Positions 59,201 to 64,000 of a DNA stretch of 64,000 bases are shown here, piece after piece. Origin of the DNA: Argopecten irradians (Eukaryota; Mollusca; Bivalvia; Pectinida; Pectinidae); contig NC_091142.1 in NCBI RefSeq assembly GCF_041381155.1, positions 21,972,362-22,036,361 of the forward strand, read 5' to 3'. How positions within the stretch are numbered: position 1 is the first letter of the stretch; each line of letters begins with the position of its first letter. The translations under genes were made by a program, and so were the position numbers. Below the pieces are notes generated by a model. It was not told the origin of the DNA. It saw only the letters and a list, made by a program, of their open reading frames with translations, and made no database searches.

Positions 59201-62200
59201 ACTATGAAACAGCTAAAAAATTTAATCTTAGGCCCAAAAATAAAATGTTTGTTTAGGGTTACTTGATTGACCCTAATTTTTTACCCCCAACCCTACTTTT
59301 TTTCCCCACTTTTCTACGAAAAAAAATTTTAAGTCGGGATTTCGATCTCAGACTATTGTTCTGGTCATTAATTTAAATTGAAAGATACTTAAAAAAAAAT
59401 CCTGACTTACCGATCCTATTTTTTTTGCCAATGTAATCCTTAACGGACATATTTGTTTTTTGGCCTTATCATTTTCAGTCTATATTGCAAAACAATTTGA
59501 CCCACAAAAACAACCGTCCACGTGTTGTATTACACATCTGTTTATAGATGTGGTTTCTGTAAACAATGCATTCCACCTTTACTACATAGTACAAATCTGT
59601 CAATATGATATTGAATATTTGTTTTTCTTTCTTTGCAGAAAACATCAAAAACATATACAGTAAGTACAATTTGCTATTTTATAATGTTAATCAACTGTTA
59701 CACTGCTATATATAATTGTTGTGTAAAGGGTAAGAATTATTATGACAGTTGAGGACTTTCAGATAATGATTTATGTTCAAAGTTTTGAAAGTTCACTGGT
59801 GGCTTTTACAGTGGATGTACTGTATCCGGATAGAAAACCTAGGCATGGACATACTTCAACTGAGGAAAAGAGAATGGTTGTTATATTGTAAAATCACATC
59901 ACAAATCGACAGTGAACATGGACCTCTAGTCACAGGAGAGGTAAGTAATATTTACATTCACTGGTCATTTATTACACAGATATAAACTATACAAGCCAAA
60001 GTGAAGTCTATGTGGGCAACACTGACAACCAAAACATGATCATTATGACGTCACTAATGTTGACATAGCAACGTCTACTGATCACTGTCAAAATGGCTGA
60101 TCCATCTTGTGGAGTATATTGTCATTAATGGATGGTTTCTCTGTTTATTCTTATGAATTTTAATATATAGAGACACCCAAAATGAGCAACAGTTAATAAT
60201 GTAAATATAAGCATTCAGCTATCTTTTGATGGAATCTATGGTCTATATATGGGTTAGTGCACATTATGAAGATTGTCTGCATTCCTCTGACATCTATATA
60301 GACCATAGAGTCAAAAAAAGATAGTTTACTGCTTAAAAGTACACATTAATGCAATATTTGTCTTGACAACATGTTTATTTACCAAGGTATACAATAACCA
60401 AATCCTACCCTGACAATCAGCATTTGAATTGTTGCCAGTTAATTGCACACATTGTCAAGGTTTTAACACTTATTGCAAGAGAAGTGGAATACTTGTAGTA
60501 AAACATTAAATGATGAATCAGTCAGCCAGCAGTTGACAAGAGGTTGACTAATGGCAAACCACCTTATTAACACTCGACCAATGAGACTCGGAGGAGGAGT
60601 ACAAGTCAGAGTGTTAGTTAAATGTAGTTTTCAATAATAACTTTAGATTGTATTATCTCCCCTTGAATGTAGGTATATATACATATATATAGCACTGGGT
60701 GTAACTCTCACCATAATGATCACTTCCTGTCCTGACTTAACTTCTGATAAATCATTCATCTTAGAAATGTAATCATTTTGATCGAAAACACAGTAACAAT
60801 GGGATTTTTTTTATTCAAAAAAATTATTTATTTGATAAATATACAGAATAAAGCTAACTTCACTAAAAGTAATTGCCAGGGATAATGGGATGAATGTAAG
60901 TTATGAGAGTAATCAAGTAAAATGTACTTGCCATGATTTGAAATTAATAGCAATACATGTACGGTGTAAAATTGGTGGACCTACAAAATACTTCAAATTA
61001 ATAGGATCTTATAATTATGATAACTGTAATAACATGATGACATTTAAATTATTGAACTGTTGTTGTATGTTTTAGGAGCCAATCTTCTCTCCTGATATGA
61101 GGTTTTACCAGTATGTGTCTCTTGTTAGTCTCAACTCACCTCGGGGAAGCATGTGGTAAGGAATTTGAGTACACTTTAATAGCCATTGTATAAATTTATT
61201 ACTAAATGTATACTTTTTCAGAGATCAGAAGGATTTCCCAGACGCAGGTTTCTGCATCTCTGACGCACAAAAATACCTAGGGACTCCTAAAATCAAATGA
61301 TTGGAGTCCTGGGAACTCATTATAGAACAAATTTAAAATGAAAATTACAGGTCAATTTCATGAATTAGAAGCAATAATTGTCTATTTTTTCAAAAGCATA
61401 TACATGTACAGTTATTACTGGTACAACATAGAATGTTTTATATGATTTTGCAATAAACTTTAGCAAAAAGAATCCAATATTTTTATAAGGGACTCGTAAA
61501 CTTAAAAGCTAAGAGTCCTCCAAAACCAAAACGGGATGGAAATCCCCGTGTTCTATGGTTATAGGGAATGTTTGTGTTATGTGAACGTTTCTATGGTTAC
61601 AGGGGATGTTTGTGTTATGTGAACGTTTCTATAATTACAGGGGATGTTTGTGTTATGTGTGAAAGTTTCTATGGTTACAGGGGATGTTTGTTATATTTGA
61701 ACGTTTCTATGGTTACAGGGGATGTTTGTGTTATGTGTGAACGTTTCTATGGTTACAGGGAATGTTTGTGTTATGTGTGAAAGTTTCTATGGTTACAGGG
61801 AATGTTTGTGTTATGTGTGAACGTTTCTATGGTTACAGGGAATGTTTGTGTTATGTGTGAAAGTTTCTATGGTTACAGGGGATGTTTGTCTTATGTGTGA
61901 ACTGTTCTATGGTTACAGGGAATGTTTGTGTTATGTGTGAACGTTTCTATGGTTACAGGGAATTTTTGTATTATTTGTGAAAATTTCTATGGATACAGGG
62001 AATGTTTGTGTTATGTGTGAACATTTCTATGGTTACAGGGAATGTTTGTGTTATGTGTGAACGTTTCTATGGTTACAGGGGATGTTTGTGTTATAATTGA
62101 ACGTTTCTATGGTTATAGGGAATGTTTGTGTTATGTGTGAACGTTTCTTTGGTTACAGGGAATTGTTTGTGTTATGTGTGAACGTCTGTTCGGAAGTTGT

Positions 62201-63570
62201 GTATGTTGAACGTTGGTTACAGGGAATGTTTGTGTTAAAATTGAACGTTTCTATAATTACAAGGAATGTTTGTGTTATGTGTGAACGTTTCTATGGTTAC
62301 AGGGAATGTTTGTGTTATGTGTGAACGTTTCTATGGTTACAGGGGAAGTTTGTTATAATTGAAGTTTCTATGTTACAGGGGATGTTTGTGTTATGTGTGA
62401 ACGTTTCTTACGGGAATGTTTGTGTGTGAACGTTTCTATGGTTACAGGGGATGTTTGTGTTAAATTGACTTTCTATAATTACAGGGAATGTTTGTGTTAT
62501 GTGTGAAAATTTCTATGGATACAGGGAATGTTTGTGTTATGTGTGAACTGTTCTATGGTTACAGGGGATGTTTGTGTTATGTGTGAACGTTTCTATGGTT
62601 ACAGGGGATTTTTGTTATATTGAACGTTTCTATGGTTATAGGGAATGTTTGTGTTATGTGTGAACGTTTCTATGGTTACAGGGAATGTTTGTGTTATGTG
62701 TGAACGTTTCTATGGTTACAGGGGATGTTTGTGTTAAAATTGAACGTTTCTATAATTACAGGGAATGTTTGTGTTATGTGTGAACGTTTCTATGGTTACA
62801 GGGAATGTTTGTGTTATGTGTGAACGGTTTCTATGGTTTACAGGGGATGTTTGTTATAATTGAATGTTTCTATGGTTACAGGGGATGTTTGTGTTATGTG
62901 TGAACGTTTCTTTGGTTACAGGGAATGTTTGTGTTAAAATTGAACGTTTCTATAATTACATGGAATGTTTGTGTTATGTGTGAACGTTTCTATGGTTACA
63001 GGGAATGTTTGTGTTATGTGTGAACGTTTCTATGGTTACAGGGGATGTTTGTTATAATTGAATGTTTCTATGGTTACAGGGGATGTTTGTGTTATGTGAA
63101 CGTTTCTATGGTTACAGGGGATATTTGTGGTATAATTTAACATTTCTATAATTACATGGAATGTTTGTGTTATGTGTGAACGTTTCTATGGTTACAGGGA
63201 ATGTTTGTGTTATGTGTGAACGTTTCTATGGTTACAGGGGATGTTTGTTATAATTGAATGTTTCTATGGTTACAGGGGATGTTTGTGTTATGTGAACGTT
63301 TCTATGGTTACAGGGGATGTTAGTGTTATAATTTTACATTTCTAAGGTTACAGGGGATGTATGTGGTATAATTGAACATTTCTATGGTTACAGGGGATGA
63401 ATATGGTATAATTGAACATTTCTATAATTACAGGGGATGTTTGTGTTATGTGTGAATGTTTCTATGCTTACAGGGGATGCTACACTATGACGAGGCCCGA
63501 CGGTACAGAAGTAATGATCAGAATACCTCGGATGGAACTCAAGTGTGATGACGCAGAAAAAGTATTATGA
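50176..63570 (+). CDS. POLDIP2: Polymerase delta-interacting protein 2 (complete, 11 coding exons)
   Basis: Eleven exons with GT-AG introns and matching phases join to 351 residues plus stop; the human protein is 368. Exons: 50176-50276, 55345-55414, 55706-55821, 56778-56883, 57252-57300, 57830-57967, 58533-58681, 59639-59659, 59812-59940, 61076-61155 and 63474-63570. Residues ~1-33 are Arg-rich and weakly amphipathic, as in a mitochondrial presequence. Residues ~55-190 are the YccV-like domain (GQLFLHKSFFYRGIILFSWN). Residues ~205-345 are the ApaG/DUF525 fold (TTKNIQVTGIPFYLGSHQ, YCIRIENLG, SPRGSMWGCYTMTRPDG, IRIPRMEL). Known partners of the vertebrate protein include DNA polymerase delta p50, PCNA, PrimPol and mitochondrial ClpX; which apply here is inference. 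The C-terminus ends at DAEKVL, shorter than the human tail. Intron 1 is ~5 kb and intron 10 carries a large satellite. Confidence 0.95.
50772..51008 (+). mobile_element. tRNA-derived SINE-like copy 1
   Basis: The unit starts GTAGTGGGATTGGACTGG. The tRNA-like body (about 50803-50879) has TAACTCAGCGATAGAGCATT (box A region) and AGGTCCCGGGTTCAAATTCC (box B). It is followed by GCTACATTTTCTGCTCTCCT and GTTACA, then a tail to the next copy. The acceptor stem does not pair well and no CCA or terminator follows, so it is not a working tRNA gene. Confidence 0.75.
51009..51156 (+). mobile_element. tRNA-derived SINE-like copy 2
   Basis: Starts with the same GTAGTGGGATTGGACTGG as copy 1. It has AAGTAGCTCAGCGAGCAG, a 12-15-bp expanded anticodon region, AGGTCCCGGGTTTGAAAG and GCTACATTTTCTCTTCTCCT with GTTACA. 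It is cut short next to the MITE at 51164. Confidence 0.75.
51164..51368. mobile_element. ~200-bp palindromic MITE, copy 2
   Basis: The same family as 22956-23158. The left end GGACTAATTCATGCACC and right end TATCATGTGGTACATGA are inverted, with an AAATGACGTTAGCACAG centre. This copy is more diverged (CACAGGATACCCAGTTATGA). It sits just after the tRNA-like SINE tail. Confidence 0.8.
52855..52879 (+). repeat. G-rich tract in POLDIP2 intron 1
   Basis: GTTGGGGGGTGGGGGTGG followed by eight Gs in all gives at least four runs of three or more Gs, so it can form a G-quadruplex in the sense pre-mRNA. Confidence 0.75.
55345..55414 (+). CDS. POLDIP2: POLDIP2 exon 2
   Basis: Acceptor TTGTATTTTTACAG; first base completes Ala34; then 23 codons ending in YDPGQ before GTACAG. 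The closing 'GQ' followed by LFLH in exon 3 matches the vertebrate 'ETGQLFLH' junction, the start of the YccV-like domain. Confidence 0.85.
55706..55821 (+). CDS. POLDIP2: POLDIP2 exon 3 (YccV-like domain start)
   Basis: 38 codons plus two bases. LFLHKSFFYRGIILFSWNSQ is the first strand pair of the YccV-like domain; the family signature is LFLH-x-x-x-YRG-x-x-LFPW, with Ser replacing Pro here. Donor GTACG. Confidence 0.95.
56778..56883 (+). CDS. POLDIP2: POLDIP2 exon 4
   Basis: Completes Arg96 and adds 35 codons, including KRVYQQYYMVLSDQRDSPY (the vertebrate protein has HTYYQVLIDARDCP at this site). It ends phase 0 at AAG before GTCAGT. Acceptor AACTTTCTAG. Confidence 0.95.
57252..57300 (+). 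CDS. POLDIP2: POLDIP2 exon 5
   Basis: A short 49-bp exon encoding RNKMEAMQFYRFPNRD plus one base. Acceptor TCTATTTTCAG, donor GTGAGT. It aligns to the variable strand between QRSQTEAVTF and the D-S-R segment of the human protein. Confidence 0.85.
57830..57967 (+). CDS. POLDIP2: POLDIP2 exon 6
   Basis: Completes Asn148, then 45 codons plus one base. HDDIIPYSSTEELPIANEAF matches the vertebrate 'HEDILPYTSTDQVPIQHELF', the end of the YccV-like domain. Acceptor TTTTTCTTCAG, donor GTAAAC. Confidence 0.95.
58533..58681 (+). CDS. POLDIP2: POLDIP2 exon 7 (ApaG domain start)
   Basis: Completes Val194 and adds 49 codons. FPWSDMDNVVYRETTKNIQV and TGIPFYLGSHQTE lead into the ApaG/DUF525 fold (vertebrate 'VHRETTENIRVTVIPFYMG'). 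The acceptor CTGTTACCGTAG is weaker than its neighbours; donor GTATGT. Confidence 0.95.
59251..59444. mobile_element. Foldback element in POLDIP2 intron 7
   Basis: Left GTTTAGGGTTACTTGATTG and right (inverted) GTTAAGGATTACATTGGC form imperfect arms. An inner pair, AAGTCGGGATTT and AAATCCTGACTT, adds to the palindrome. About 194 bp, T/A-rich, no coding: a decayed MITE-like insertion. Confidence 0.55.
59639..59659 (+). CDS. POLDIP2: POLDIP2 exon 8 (21-nt microexon)
   Basis: Acceptor TTTCTTTCTTTGCAG, then seven codons (KTSKTYT) and a strong donor GTAAGT. Both flanking junctions are phase 0, so skipping it would keep the frame. It supplies residues equivalent to 'NSHVYWW' before YCIRLENL in the human protein. 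Confidence 0.8.
59812..59940 (+). CDS. POLDIP2: POLDIP2 exon 9
   Basis: 43 codons, phase 0 at both ends. WMYCIRIENLGMDILQLRKR and EWLLY are the ApaG-domain strands matching 'WRYCIRLENLDSDVVQLRERHW'. Acceptor GGCTTTTACAG, donor GTAAGT. Confidence 0.95.
60219..60324. mobile_element. ~106-bp foldback MITE in POLDIP2 intron 9
   Basis: Left arm CTATCTTTTGATGGAATCTA then TGGTCTATATA; the right arm is its inverted copy (TATATAGACCATAGAG, then TCAAAAAAAGATAG). The centre is AT-rich and unpaired. Confidence 0.75.
61076..61155 (+). CDS. POLDIP2: POLDIP2 exon 10
   Basis: 26 codons plus two bases: EPIFSPDMRFYQYVSLVSLN then SPRGSM and the first two bases of Trp320. The vertebrate counterpart is 'EPVLSKEQPAFQYSSHVSLQASSGHMW'. 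Acceptor GTATGTTTTAG, donor GTAAGG. Confidence 0.95.
61551..63473 (+). repeat. ~40-bp minisatellite of about 48 units filling intron 10 up to the exon 11 acceptor
   Basis: The unit is GGGAATGTTTGTGTTATGTG followed by TGAACGTTTCTATGGTTACA. Variants include GGGGATG, a shortened TTTGTTATAATTG form and TATAATTACAG. By eye I count about 48 units. Short higher-order groups recur (around 62860-62960, 63030-63130 and 63230-63320). The array ends exactly at exon 11: the last unit's TTTCTATGCTTACAG is that exon's acceptor and exon 11 begins GGGATG like every unit. The open frames seen inside it are a by-product of a 40-bp unit cycling through the three frames. Confidence 0.97.
63474..63570 (+). CDS. 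POLDIP2: POLDIP2 exon 11 (terminal)
   Basis: Completes Trp320 and adds 31 residues (GCYTMTRPDGTEVMIRIPRM, ELKCDDAEKVL) to TGA at 63568-63570. It matches vertebrate 'WGTFRFERPDGSHFDVRIPPFSLES'. Its acceptor is the final copy of a splice-site-bearing satellite. Confidence 0.95.
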
Positions 63571-63834
63571 TGACTGGTCCAGGCAGAGACATTACACTGT
63601 GATAAACATTGCAGAAAGTGACTGATCACCAAACTAGAATTACCGTTGTTGGGGACAGATTGTAATTGTGGTAGTGGTAATCTAGAATTCTGAACGAGGT
63701 TCAACTATTCATTGGTGCATGGAGTGCCAATGTAATTCATGATCCAGAGGTCAATATGAATTCCGTTTGAGAAAAACGTCCATCCACTTATCAATACAAT
63801 GATTAAAATAAGATGAGCCTCAAAAGAAAATAAA
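63571..63834 (+). promoter_or_regulatory. POLDIP2: POLDIP2 3' UTR with AATAAA signal
   Basis: About 260 bp of untranslated sequence with a canonical AATAAA at 63829-63834. Cleavage would be expected some 15-25 bp further on. No competing AATAAA lies earlier in this stretch. Confidence 0.6.
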
Positions 63835-64000
63835 TTGTAAATATCAAACTAGCTAAATGGCATCTAAGGGGATAAAGGTCAACATTGCGAGTCAAACCTC
63901 AAAATGTCAATATTTAATCTTTGACAGTAATTGTTGGCTGTGTCAAGTTGACTGTTTAAGTTTCTATTTACTGTAAACAAACTTTTTTTCCTGGCTCCAC

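Noticed and set aside
61568..62324. Open frames of 70-75 codons with repeated Cys-Tyr motifs, looking like a repeat protein
   Set aside because: They lie wholly in the intron 10 minisatellite; a 40-bp unit without stops cycles through the frames and gives apparent repeat proteins.

Overview
The window reads as AT-rich, intron-rich nuclear DNA of an invertebrate animal, most likely a bivalve mollusc and perhaps a scallop. The evidence is GT-AG introns, one metazoan gene that can be assembled exon by exon, many short tandem arrays and MITE-like elements, and a tRNA-derived SINE-like family of a kind I associate with bivalves. The species call is inference. There is no sign of bacterial, viral or organellar gene organisation.

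Layout. 1-8 kb is non-coding, with degenerate tandem repeats and two copies of a terminal-hairpin repeat (3636-3995, 6087-6840). 8138-8771 is a coding exon of a Ras-like GTPase with a long N-terminal extension; its splice donor is copied 7 times in a 64-bp array. 9.5-13.7 kb holds a 41-bp minisatellite and a ten-copy ~146-bp array rich in AGGTCA half-sites. 18.37-21.66 kb is a fossil DNA-transposon-like block with two nested inverted repeats, scattered with a 12-bp motif (CAGATACGTTAC) in both orientations. A possible membrane-spanning exon lies at 23.3 kb (minus), and a LINE reverse-transcriptase remnant with a 47-bp inverted duplication at 30.2 kb.

34.0-36.7 kb (minus) holds pieces of a voltage-gated potassium channel-like gene: a T1 domain with a complete zinc motif, an S1-S2 exon, and an S4-like piece next to a SINE. 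38.1-43.1 kb is a ~2.28-kb tandem duplication bounded by SINE copies. 43.75-44.73 kb (minus) is a broken Crypton/ZMYM-type (DUF3504) gene. 46.5-48.7 kb contains a ~325-bp tandem repeat, a decayed SINE and a neat 529-bp element flanked by TTAA.

50.18-63.57 kb (plus) is a complete 11-exon POLDIP2 orthologue. All its splice phases agree and give 351 residues. Its promoter has ETS-type sites. Its introns carry tRNA-like SINEs, several foldback elements and, in intron 10, a ~1.9-kb minisatellite of about 48 units, each carrying a copy of the 3' splice site of the last exon.

The most unusual signals are the two splice-site-bearing satellites (a donor at 8.8 kb, an acceptor at 61.6-63.5 kb), the 18.4-21.7 kb motif-studded element, and the compact TTAA element with a 62-codon reading frame.
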